Positions 1-5,476 of a DNA stretch of 7,965 nucleotides are shown here, one piece after another. The stretch comes from Treponema sp. (GTDB lineage Bacteria; Spirochaetota; Spirochaetia; Treponematales; Breznakiellaceae). Numbering within the stretch: position 1 is the stretch's first letter; every line of letters starts with the position of its first letter. The notes beneath the pieces were generated by a model. The model ran no database searches, was not told where the DNA came from, and saw only the letters and a program-made list of their open reading frames with translations. The translations under genes and the position numbers were made by a program. Location of the stretch: NCBI GenBank assembly GCA_031255615.1, contig JAIRSD010000093.1, positions 1-7,965 on the forward strand. Reading direction: 5' to 3'.

Positions 1-460
1 TTTCGAGGTCCCGAAGAATAAGGGCCTTGGCTTCCTCGGCGCTTAAGCCCGAAATCCGCTCAAGTTCGGCCCGGTACCTCTCTTCTTCCCTGGAAAGGGC
101 CTCCTCCCTTTCCTCAAAGACCTTTTCCTTGTCCGCAAGGCTCTGTTCCGTCCGCTCAATTTGGGCGGTTTTTCTATCTATGGTCTCTTCTTTTTGTAAA
201 ACGCGGCGTTCATACCGCTGCAGTTCGGCCCTGCGTTCCCGAGTCTCCCTCTCCTGCTGGTTTCGATCACGGATAATCTGTTCTTTCGCCTCAAGAAGAA
301 TCTCCTTCTTCCGGGCCTCAGCATCCTTTATCGCATCCTGTTTTATACGTTCGGCGCGCTGCTCCGATGCCGTAAGTTGAAATCTGGCATACAGCCATCT
401 TATGATCCAGCCCAAGAATAACCCAGTAAGAGGGAGGATTATCCAAAAAATCCACGCCAT
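1..460 (-). CDS. rny: Ribonuclease Y, N-terminal part (cut by window edge)
   Basis: Reading the minus strand from ATG 460 gives 153 codons with no stop before the window edge, so only the N-terminus is present. Residues 1-26 form one membrane helix (MAWIFWIILPLTGLFLGW, then a basic stretch). About 120 residues of highly charged Glu/Arg/Lys/Gln-rich coiled coil follow. Near residues 138-146 is the segment ISGLSAEEAK, typical of the end of the RNase Y coiled coil before the KH domain. RNase Y is a membrane-anchored endoribonuclease that starts mRNA decay; its KH and catalytic HD domains would lie beyond position 1. The start is supported by AAGGGG seven bases upstream and a matching promoter at 499-528. 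The other reading frames here are shadows. The coiled coil alone would be ambiguous, but the membrane helix plus the ISGLSAEEAK segment make the call firm. Confidence 0.92.
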   Translation of the reverse strand, partial: MAWIFWIILPLTGLFLGWIIRWLYARFQLTASEQRAERIKQDAIKDAEARKKEILLEAKEQIIRDRNQQERETRERRAELQRYERRVLQKEETIDRKTAQIERTEQSLADKEKVFEEREEALSREEERYRAELERISGLSAEEAKALILRDLE

Positions 461-498
461 GGCGTTACCCCTTACCGATTTCTATAAAAAATCAAAAA

Positions 499-528
499 AT
501 AGTAACATAAACCGGCGGGACCTGTCAA
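499..528 (-). promoter_or_regulatory. Sigma70-type promoter of rny
   Basis: On the minus strand, a perfect -35 TTGACA (523-528) is followed after 18 bases by TACTAT (499-504), a 4/6 match to the -10 consensus. Transcription would begin near 492, giving a leader of about 32 bases that contains the AAGGGG ribosome site of rny. This suggests rny is transcribed on its own and not only by read-through from the membrane-protein gene at 582-1031. Confidence 0.65.
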
Positions 529-581
529 CCGATTGGCGGGAACCCGAGATTCCCGGCGGTTTTCCGCCGATCCCCGGGGCC

Positions 582-1031
582 TTAACCGCCAAATTTGCGG
601 GAAGCGTTGATCAGGGCCCCAAGAACCGCCGCATGGGAGGCAAAAATTCTCAGCCAGGGGAGGAAGGCGAAGTTCCGGGTGTCCCGGAAGGCGTATATCA
701 CGTCGGAAAGAACGATAAAGGCCAGCCAGACCGCCATAAACAGCAGAATGACGACATGCACGACCCGGATTCTGAATCCAAAAAGCTCAAGAAGCAAAAA
801 AAGGCCCCCCGCGACGGCGAGGACCGAAAAAAGGATGATAAGGGTTCTGGAAAGATCCCCGGTTCCGAAGATCCGCACCAGGGTATCGACAATCTCATTC
901 CCCGTCGCCCTGCCCGCGGCAAGCCTGATCCGCTGCCACAGCCCCTGTTCGCCAAGACCGAGAATTCCGTCCGCCAGCAGGTACAAAGCCGCGGCGGCAT
1001 GGATAATATAAACGCCCAGACTCCGTCTCAT
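582..1031 (-). CDS. Small four-helix membrane protein, unknown function
   Basis: This 149-residue protein has four clear hydrophobic helices, at roughly residues 5-26, 62-86, 89-115 and 123-145. A polar loop (about 27-60) joins helices 1 and 2, and a short basic segment (FRIR) lies between helices 2 and 3. No signal peptide cleavage site, lipobox, catalytic motif or family signature is recognisable, so no function is assigned. The start at 1031 has a purine-rich stretch (AAAGGCGGGG) upstream as a plausible ribosome site. It lies 121 bases ahead of rny on the same strand. A six-pair hairpin (554-569) lies in that gap but has no T-run after it, so it is not an obvious terminator. The opposite-strand frame over this region has no protein-like features. 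Coding status is well supported by the regular membrane-helix pattern; the role is unknown. Confidence 0.75.
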   Translation of the reverse strand: MRRSLGVYIIHAAAALYLLADGILGLGEQGLWQRIRLAAGRATGNEIVDTLVRIFGTGDLSRTLIILFSVLAVAGGLFLLLELFGFRIRVVHVVILLFMAVWLAFIVLSDVIYAFRDTRNFAFLPWLRIFASHAAVLGALINASRKFGG

Positions 1032-1077
1032 AGCACCCCGCCTTTATTCGCAAGGGAAATCCGCGTTGTTCGCACGG

Positions 1078-1160
1078 CTTGTTCAATAACCAGCCGGGTT
1101 ATAGAACAAGTCCAATTTCCTTACAGAACGAACCCCGTTGATAACCTCACGCTTACAGGT
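1078..1160. repeat. Interspersed repeat copy: TTGTTCAATAACC hairpin plus flank
   Basis: Positions 1078-1110 form a 14-pair hairpin with one mismatch (arms CTTGTTCAATAACC and GGTTATAGAACAAG, loop AGCCG). It is followed at 1118-1157 by a sequence closely matching 7219-7252: TTCCTTACAGAACGAACC, then CGT and CGCTTAC. The same parts recur in inverted orientation near 5329-5358, and the hairpin recurs at 7297-7333. It lies in the divergent gap between the membrane-protein gene and the first MATE gene, and its right end overlaps the MATE promoter. Confidence 0.7.
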
Positions 1161-1165
1161 ATGAT
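1138..1165 (+). promoter_or_regulatory. Sigma70-type promoter of the first MATE gene
   Basis: TTGATA (1138-1143, 5/6 to consensus) is followed after 16 bases by TATGAT (1160-1165, 5/6). Transcription would start near 1172, leaving a leader of about 150 bases before the MATE start at 1326. The -35 hexamer falls at the right end of the interspersed repeat. A near-perfect palindrome, TGATAAATATCTATCA (1162-1177), overlaps the -10 and the start site and could be an operator. Confidence 0.55.
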
Positions 1166-1171
1166 AAATAT

Positions 1172-1325
1172 CTATCAATATCATCGACATCTTTCAAACG
1201 CCGCCAGACCCAATTTAGAAAATTATGGGCCGAATGTCGAATACCGGCGGCGGGAGGGGTCATCCCCGCCGGACGGCCCGGGGCAAGGGGAAGACTCCCT
1301 TCCCCGATGAAGATATGATTATCCG
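1172..1325 (+). promoter_or_regulatory. Structured 5' leader of the first MATE gene
   Basis: Several pairings can be traced. TCGACAT (1184-1190) pairs with ATGTCGA (1234-1240) and encloses an eight-pair hairpin (1209-1229, two-base bulge). CGCCGCC (1199-1205), inside that enclosure, can pair with GGCGGCG (1246-1252) to make a pseudoknot. The same GGCGG can instead pair with CCGCC at 1266-1270, as part of CCGGCGG/CCGCCGG closing a GGGG-TCAT-CCCC hairpin. A further seven-pair hairpin (1287-1305) lies 20 bases before the start codon. No known riboswitch class is recognised. The alternative pairings are suggestive only; high GC content makes chance pairing possible. Confidence 0.35.
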
Positions 1326-2681
1326 ATGGCTTACATCTCACACGATCTTTCCCGGGGAAATGTACTTTCCCAGCTAGTGCGTTTCGCCCTTCCCTTTTTG
1401 GCGTCGAATATCGTCCAGTCTCTGTACAATGTGGCGGACATGCTGATTGTGGGGAACTTCGCGGGGACTGAAAGTATGTCCGGGGTGAATATCGGCGGAC
1501 AGGTTACGTTTATCCTGACCAATACGGTCATTGGGCTGTGTATAGGGGCCACGGTCCTTATCGGCCAATACCTGGGGGCGGGAAACAAGGCGGCCCTGGC
1601 GCGCTGCACGGCGACGATTATCACCCTGCTGGTGATCATGGCGGCGGTTATTACCTGCGGCATGTTGATCTTTAAGGGGGCGGTGCTGCGCCTGATCCGC
1701 ACGCCGGCGGAGTCTTATATGGAAAGCGACCGCTACCTGACGGTAACGGTAACGGGGGTGATCTTCATCTTTGCCTACAACGCCTTTGCGGGAATTCTGC
1801 GGGGGATGGGGAATTCCAGGCAGCCCTTTTACTTTGTCCTGGCCGCCTGCGTCACCAACATCGTGCTGGACCTGATCTTCGTGGCCCTGTTCCACTGGGA
1901 CGCCTTTGGAGCGGCCCTGGCCACGGTGATTTCCCAGGCCCTCTGCGTGGTGCTTTGCGTGATTTACATGGTGCGGAACGAGTTCCAGTTCGACTTTAAG
2001 CCCCGGTCCTTCCGGATTTACCGGGACCAACTGGTCCTGATCTTCAAGGTCGGCCTGCCCACCTGCATTCAGAACAGCGTGACCAGCGTTTCCTTTTTGT
2101 TTATCACCACAATAGTAAACATTGTGGGCGGGGTAAGCGCCTCCGCCGCGGTGGGGGCCTTCGGCAAATTCAACAGTTTCGCCTTTATGCCCACCATGGC
2201 CATGAGCGCCTCCGTCTCCGCCATGAGCGCCCAGAATTTCGGGGCGGGCCGGGTAGACCGGGCGGCGCGGGCCTGCCGGATTGGAATCGTATTTTCCGTG
2301 GTTATCACCTGGGCCTTTTTCGTGCTGGTCATGCTGTTCCCCGAGGGGATCCTGCGGCTCTTTGGGGACGACCCCCGGATGCTCCGGGACGGGGTGGCCT
2401 ACGCCCGGTCCTTCGCCTGGGATCTTCTGATTATTCCCTTCGTATTCTGCATCAACGGGTTCCTCATCGGCGGGGGGCACACCTTTTTTACCATGGTGAA
2501 CAGCCTGCTCTCCTCCGTGATCCTGCGGGTGCCGGTATGCTACGTCTTCGGCATCACCCTGGGCTGGGGTCTGAAGGGGGTCGGATTGGGGGCGCCGGCG
2601 GCCAGCGCGGGGGTGCTGCTGGTAATCATCGCGTACCTTTTTACCGGCAGGTGGAAGCATAACGCGATCCGGCACGCATAG
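1326..2681 (+). CDS. MATE family efflux transporter (first copy)
   Basis: This 451-residue protein has the length and about twelve membrane helices expected of the MATE multidrug/toxin exporter family, which uses a Na+ or H+ gradient to export organic cations and other small molecules across the inner membrane. The N-lobe begins with LPFLASNIVQSLYNVADMLI (residues 22-41). It also carries GILRGMGNSRQP (156-167), NIVLDLIF (178-185) and GAALATVISQ (195-204). The C-lobe has the repeat-equivalent GLPTCIQNSV (243-252), then PTMAMSASVSAMSAQNFGAG (289-308). It is complete. The start is the only in-frame ATG after the upstream stop at 1308-1310; the ribosome site is weak (GAAGA, 12 bases upstream). 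A promoter and a structured leader precede it. No regulator or outer-membrane partner is adjacent, and the substrate cannot be told from sequence. Confidence 0.94.
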   Translation: MAYISHDLSRGNVLSQLVRFALPFLASNIVQSLYNVADMLIVGNFAGTESMSGVNIGGQVTFILTNTVIGLCIGATVLIGQYLGAGNKAALARCTATIITLLVIMAAVITCGMLIFKGAVLRLIRTPAESYMESDRYLTVTVTGVIFIFAYNAFAGILRGMGNSRQPFYFVLAACVTNIVLDLIFVALFHWDAFGAALATVISQALCVVLCVIYMVRNEFQFDFKPRSFRIYRDQLVLIFKVGLPTCIQNSVTSVSFLFITTIVNIVGGVSASAAVGAFGKFNSFAFMPTMAMSASVSAMSAQNFGAGRVDRAARACRIGIVFSVVITWAFFVLVMLFPEGILRLFGDDPRMLRDGVAYARSFAWDLLIIPFVFCINGFLIGGGHTFFTMVNSLLSSVILRVPVCYVFGITLGWGLKGVGLGAPAASAGVLLVIIAYLFTGRWKHNAIRHA

Positions 2682-2700
2682 TACCTTGATTACACTAAAT

Positions 2701-3092
2701 CACCGGGTAGGCGAAAGAACCGGGAACAGGAATGTTAACCGCGAAGGCGCACCAAGGCGAGCTACGGCTCGCCAGGAACACGAAGGAATGAAAAAAAGCC
2801 TCCAATCCCCGCCCTTAGCGGTCAATTTTTTTTAATCCGCATGTCCTGTTTTTTAGCCTATCAGCGCTTGTAAGGTCGAAGGATCCGGGGGGCCGGAGTT
2901 TCGCGGCGGGCCGCGGAACTCCACACTGGGGGCAGCCTGCCCGCGTTTGCGCGGAGCGCAAACAGAAGGCGAAGGCCGGAGGCCTTCGCCCGCGCAAGGG
3001 ATAGGAGGGGTGCGGAGCAGCCACGCCGCAGGCGGGGCCGGAGCGAAGCGGAGCCCCGGATAGCCCGGTCCCCGGCGCCCCGCGCCGGGGAT
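2701..3092 (+). repeat. Compound hairpin-rich repeat element E1
   Basis: This fills most of the 519-base gap between the two MATE genes, which holds no gene. It begins with a 60-base block (2701-2760) matching 7486-7545 at about 52 of 60 positions, with a third, weaker copy at 5233-5290. Further on are several hairpins: 2756-2773 (7 pairs), 2895-2922 (13 pairs, one wobble), 2945-2963 (arms GTTTGCGC/GCGCAAAC, loop GGA), 2968-2990 (arms GGCGAAGGCC/GGCCTTCGCC, loop GGA), a TGC-GGA-GCA hairpin at 3011-3019, and 3070-3090 (8 pairs). Two blocks are identical to element E2: the 20 bases at 2985-3004 and GGATAGCCCGGT at 3058-3069. Minus-strand open frames here are GC-rich artefacts with no protein-like features. 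Confidence 0.75.
2809..2833 (+). terminator. Weak terminator-like hairpin after the first MATE gene
   Basis: A four-pair CCGC/GCGG stem (2809-2812 with 2818-2821, loop CCTTA) is followed by TCAA and eight T residues. The stem is short, so termination would be weak. It is the only T-run behind a hairpin between the first MATE stop codon and the second MATE gene, and it lies inside the compound repeat. Confidence 0.3.
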
Positions 3093-3200
3093 GCGCCCAG
3101 CATTAAACGATGATGAATACGCCTGCGCCTTTACGATGGACTTCGGGGCCTCGTCCTCTGGTCCCGCGGAGGGGGGAAGAATTCTCTCCCTGGGTCCGCT

Positions 3201-4607
3201 ATGATGCTGCACAGCATGGGTGATATGAAGCTCGGCGGCGACGCCAATAACCTGACCAGCGGCGGAATCATAAAAAAACTTCTCGTGCTGGCGGCGCCGA
3301 TTGTGGCCAGCAATCTGATGCAGATGCTTTACAACCTGACGGATATGTTTTGGCTTGCCAAGCTGGGGCCCCACGCGGTGGCGGCTTCCGGGGCGGCGGG
3401 GATGTATATGTGGTTGTCCGTGGGTTTCCTTCTTATCGGGAGGATGGGTACGGAGATCGGGGTAAGCCAGTCTTTGGGCAGGGGGGACGGGAAGGCGGCC
3501 CGGGGCTATTCCCAAAATTCCATGGTGATTGCCCTGGTGGTGGGGCTGGTTTACGGCGCTTTTTTGCTGATCTTCCGGGATTCCTGTATCGGGTTCTTTC
3601 GTTTTAAGGAGGAACAGGTTACCCGGGACGCGGTGGTGTATCTTTCGATTGTGGCCGCCTTTATGCCGCTGAATTTTGCCATGGCGGTGATCGGGGGCGC
3701 CTTTACCGCGGCGGGGGATTCCCGAACTCCCTTTATCGCCATGGGCATAGGCATTGTCGGCAATGTGATTCTGGATCCTCTTTTTATTCTGGTGCTGCAT
3801 TGGGGGGTGGCGGGGGCGGCGCTGGCCACGGTTATTTCCCAGGTGTTGGTGTTGATCAGCGTGTTTGTGGGATACCTGGGTATGGGCATAAGGCCCTTTT
3901 CCGGTTTCCGGCTCTTCGGCCCCATAGAGGGGGAGAAGATCGCGCGGATCCTCCGGTGGTCCCTGCCGATTGCGCTGGAAAATATTTTTTTCTGCTTCCT
4001 TTCGATGGTTACCAGCCGGGTGGAGGCGGGGTTTGGGGCGGACGCCGTGGCGGTGAGCAGGGTTGGCTCCCAGGTGGAATCCCTGTCCTGGCTTATCGGG
4101 GCGGGTTTCGGTTCCGCCCTGGTGGTATTTATCGGACAAAACTATGGGGCCGGCAGGGAGGATCGGATCCGGGCGGTGATAAAACTTTCCGCCGTCATTA
4201 TGGCGGGCTGGGGGCTCTTTGTTATGGCCTTTATCTGGTTTGCCGGTCCGGGGGTCTTCGCCCTGTTTTTTCCGAACCGGGAACTCCTGGGCCTGGGAAC
4301 CTCGTACCTGCGGATCCTTACCTTCTGCCAGTTGGCGATGAACCTTGAGGCGGTCGGTTCCGGGGCCTTTAAGGGCAGGGGCAGAACCATACCCCCCTCG
4401 GTGGTGGTGATCAGCACCAACGCGCTGAAACCGGTGCTGGCCTGGGTCCTGTCCCGGACCAGCCTGGGGCTCCACGGGGTATGGATAGGGGTTGTTATTT
4501 CCGCCAACCTGCGGGGGATCTGGATGAATCTATGGTACGCGGCGGCAAGGCGGAAGATGAAAGCCGGGGCGCCCCTCCCCGGCCCCGCAGCCCCGCCGCC
4601 GGTCTAA
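3201..4607 (+). CDS. MATE family efflux transporter (second, divergent copy)
   Basis: This 468-residue protein is a complete MATE exporter with about twelve helices. Signature segments are APIVASNLMQMLYNLTDMFW (residues 32-51), GAFTAAGDSRTP (166-177), NVILDPLFI (188-196), GAALATVISQ (205-214, identical to the first MATE protein) and GQNYGAGREDR (312-322). Outside these segments it differs widely from the first copy, so the two look like separate MATE subgroups rather than a recent duplication. The start is uncertain: ATGs at 3201, 3204, 3216 and 3225 are in frame. None has a strong ribosome site at normal spacing (a GGAGGGGGG run ends about 24 bases before 3201). The family alignment would also allow the start at 3225 (MKLGGDANN). 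The C-terminal tail is rich in Pro and Ala (457-468). The last codons overlap the stop of the convergent FMN-binding lipoprotein gene. Substrate unknown. Confidence 0.94.
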   Translation: MMLHSMGDMKLGGDANNLTSGGIIKKLLVLAAPIVASNLMQMLYNLTDMFWLAKLGPHAVAASGAAGMYMWLSVGFLLIGRMGTEIGVSQSLGRGDGKAARGYSQNSMVIALVVGLVYGAFLLIFRDSCIGFFRFKEEQVTRDAVVYLSIVAAFMPLNFAMAVIGGAFTAAGDSRTPFIAMGIGIVGNVILDPLFILVLHWGVAGAALATVISQVLVLISVFVGYLGMGIRPFSGFRLFGPIEGEKIARILRWSLPIALENIFFCFLSMVTSRVEAGFGADAVAVSRVGSQVESLSWLIGAGFGSALVVFIGQNYGAGREDRIRAVIKLSAVIMAGWGLFVMAFIWFAGPGVFALFFPNRELLGLGTSYLRILTFCQLAMNLEAVGSGAFKGRGRTIPPSVVVISTNALKPVLAWVLSRTSLGLHGVWIGVVISANLRGIWMNLWYAAARRKMKAGAPLPGPAAPPPV

Positions 4608-5053
4608 GGCGCCGGGCCGGAGACGGCCTGGTTGAGGGCGTCTTCCACCGCCGCCAGGAATCCGGCGCTGGATTCGGTGGCGCCGCTGACCGCGTCCAGG
4701 TCGGCGCTCTGGTAGTCCAGGACCAGTTCTCGAAGTTCCGCCATGGCTTCCCCGCCGATGGTAGGGTCCTCGCGGTGGGAAACAATGTCAAGTTCCTGGA
4801 TGAGGGTGGCGTTGAGCCGCAGCCGTACCCGGATTTCCCCTCCCCAGCCCTGGCCGATCCCCTCCCAAATTTCAATCCGGGAATCCGCTTTTTCCCGAAG
4901 GGCGGAACCGGCGCATCCAGCCGCCAAAACGCAGGCCAGCAGGGCCGCCGCCAGCAGCGGGGCGGTTCCGCCCGGGGCGGCGCGTGGAAACGGCTGGTCC
5001 TGGACGGAGGGGGGGCGGCGTTTTCCGCCGGTGAATGTTTTTGTGAACCTCAT
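4604..5053 (-). CDS. FMN-binding domain lipoprotein
   Basis: Reading from ATG 5053 gives 149 residues. An unusually long basic N-region (about 1-30) leads into a hydrophobic core and the lipobox LAAGC, with Cys47 the predicted lipidated residue. Residues 65-149 form an FMN_bind domain of the kind found in RnfG and NqrC. Its key motif is D120-A-V-S-G-A-T126, matching the known D-x-x-S/T-G-A-T/S flavinylation site, so Thr126 is the likely point where ApbE attaches FMN covalently. The protein would be a membrane-tethered, extracytoplasmic electron carrier. Its redox partners and ApbE are not in this window. The start is firm: AAAGGAGG (5059-5066) lies five bases upstream. Longer open-frame versions starting further up run through repeat DNA and are not credible. 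A GC-rich ten-pair hairpin (5067-5089) abuts the ribosome site. Confidence 0.88.
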   Translation of the reverse strand: MRFTKTFTGGKRRPPSVQDQPFPRAAPGGTAPLLAAALLACVLAAGCAGSALREKADSRIEIWEGIGQGWGGEIRVRLRLNATLIQELDIVSHREDPTIGGEAMAELRELVLDYQSADLDAVSGATESSAGFLAAVEDALNQAVSGPAP

Positions 5054-5066
5054 GGAGGCCTCCTTT

Positions 5067-5089
5067 GGCGCCGGGCGCGGCCCGGCGCC
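5067..5089 (-). promoter_or_regulatory. Leader hairpin abutting the ribosome site of the FMN lipoprotein
   Basis: Arms GGCGCCGGGC and GCCCGGCGCC are perfectly complementary over ten GC pairs with a three-base loop. The stem ends directly at the first base of the AAAGGAGG ribosome site (5059-5066), which itself runs into the palindrome GGAGGCCTCC (5054-5063) before the start codon. A stem this strong at this place could affect ribosome access or protect the mRNA 5' end. A TATATA at 5117-5122 is a possible -10, with no convincing -35. Confidence 0.5.
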
Positions 5090-5232
5090 GGACTTTAAGG
5101 TTGTTTTTCCCGTGCGTATATAATGGGCGCGGCCCCGCAGGCTGATTCGATTTTTGGCGGTTTTTTTGGAGGGAGGGGGGGAATTTTTCCGGGCGGGAAA
5201 GGGTGTCCGCGGATTGCGCGGATGAGGCTGCA

Positions 5233-5290
5233 TTGCCGGGCAAGCGGAATGAGGCCGGGAACGAGAATGTTGGCCGCGAAGGCGCAGCAA
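5233..5290 (+). repeat. Partial copy of the E-element 5' block
   Basis: This matches the start of elements E1 (2701-2760) and E2 (7486-7545). Shared segments include GCCGGGCAAGCGGAA, then GGGAAC, GAGAATGTT and CCGCGAAGGCGCA. Unlike the other two copies it is not followed by the hairpin-rich portion; it runs instead into the palindrome at 5293. The rest of the 5054-5476 gap holds no gene: GC-rich, G-run-containing sequence (5124-5230), this block, the palindrome, a repeat flank and the terminator repeat. Confidence 0.6.
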
Positions 5291-5292
5291 GG

Positions 5293-5330
5293 TACAGGAT
5301 ACCTCGCCCCAAGGGGCGAGGTATCCTGTA
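5293..5330. repeat. Perfect 38-base palindrome
   Basis: The 18-base arms TACAGGATACCTCGCCCC and GGGGCGAGGTATCCTGTA are exactly complementary around a central AA. A degenerate relative lies at 7265-7284 (CCTCGCCCT, loop TTA, GGGCAAGG). Both are next to the repeat segment resembling ACGAACCTCGTAA: at 5329-5358 it follows in inverted orientation, and at 7226-7252 it precedes. Thus the palindrome is one module of an interspersed mosaic repeat. No T-run follows, so it is not a standard terminator. Confidence 0.8.
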
Positions 5331-5387
5331 TGCGTTGAATCATTTACGAGGTTCGTTCTATAGGGGCGGAGTAGAGACCCCATTGCG

Positions 5388-5472
5388 AATAACCCGGTGG
5401 GGTTATTGAACAAGTCTTGCGAAAAACGCGGGTTCCCCGGGGAAATCCATGTTTTTCTTCGTTTTTAAGCGG
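5388..5472. repeat. 85-base repeat with two hairpins (copy of 7306-7389)
   Basis: This aligns with 7306-7389 almost end to end with one single-base gap and about ten substitutions. The first hairpin (AATAACCC/GGGTTATT, 5388-5407) has lost the outer part of its left arm relative to 7297-7333. The second (5422-5456) is an imperfect stem of about 15 pairs bounded by AAAAAC and GTTTTT. The repeat ends only four bases from the stop codon of the lipoprotein gene at 5477. Confidence 0.75.
5422..5456 (-). terminator. Rho-independent terminator of the repeat lipoprotein
   Basis: On the minus strand, about 20 bases after the lipoprotein stop codon, an imperfect GC-centred stem ends in CGTTTTTC, the usual layout of an intrinsic terminator. 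The stem has A-run/T-run ends on both sides, so it could act in both directions. It is supplied by the interspersed 85-base repeat. Confidence 0.6.
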
Positions 5473-5476
5473 CTGG

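Noticed and set aside
27..380. 117-residue plus-strand open frame rich in Ser and Arg
   Set aside because: It is the antisense of the RNase Y coiled coil; Ser/Arg/Leu-rich frames are the usual shadow of Glu/Arg-rich coding sequence.
402..1310. 302-residue plus-strand open frame
   Set aside because: It runs opposite the four-helix membrane protein and the rny start, is rich in Pro/Lys/Arg/Gly without domain features, and crosses the MATE promoter and leader.
1374..2675. 433-residue minus-strand open frame
   Set aside because: It is antisense to the first MATE gene, with the same shadow composition.
2861..3103. 80-residue minus-strand open frame inside E1
   Set aside because: It consists of hairpin repeat DNA translated into Ala/Arg/Pro/Leu; no ribosome site and no family.
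2853..4475. 540-residue minus-strand open frame
   Set aside because: It is antisense to the second MATE gene and element E1, is rich in His/Gln/Pro/Arg, and has no credible start site or domain.
5123..5409. Plus-strand open frames beginning MGAAPQADS and MSADCADEAA
   Set aside because: They read through repeat and palindrome DNA with no ribosome site; the latter is a translation of interspersed repeat sequence.
4604..5413. 269-residue version of the FMN lipoprotein
   Set aside because: The extra 120 residues read through repeat DNA and the 38-base palindrome. The ATG at 5053 has a near-ideal ribosome site and gives a proper lipoprotein.
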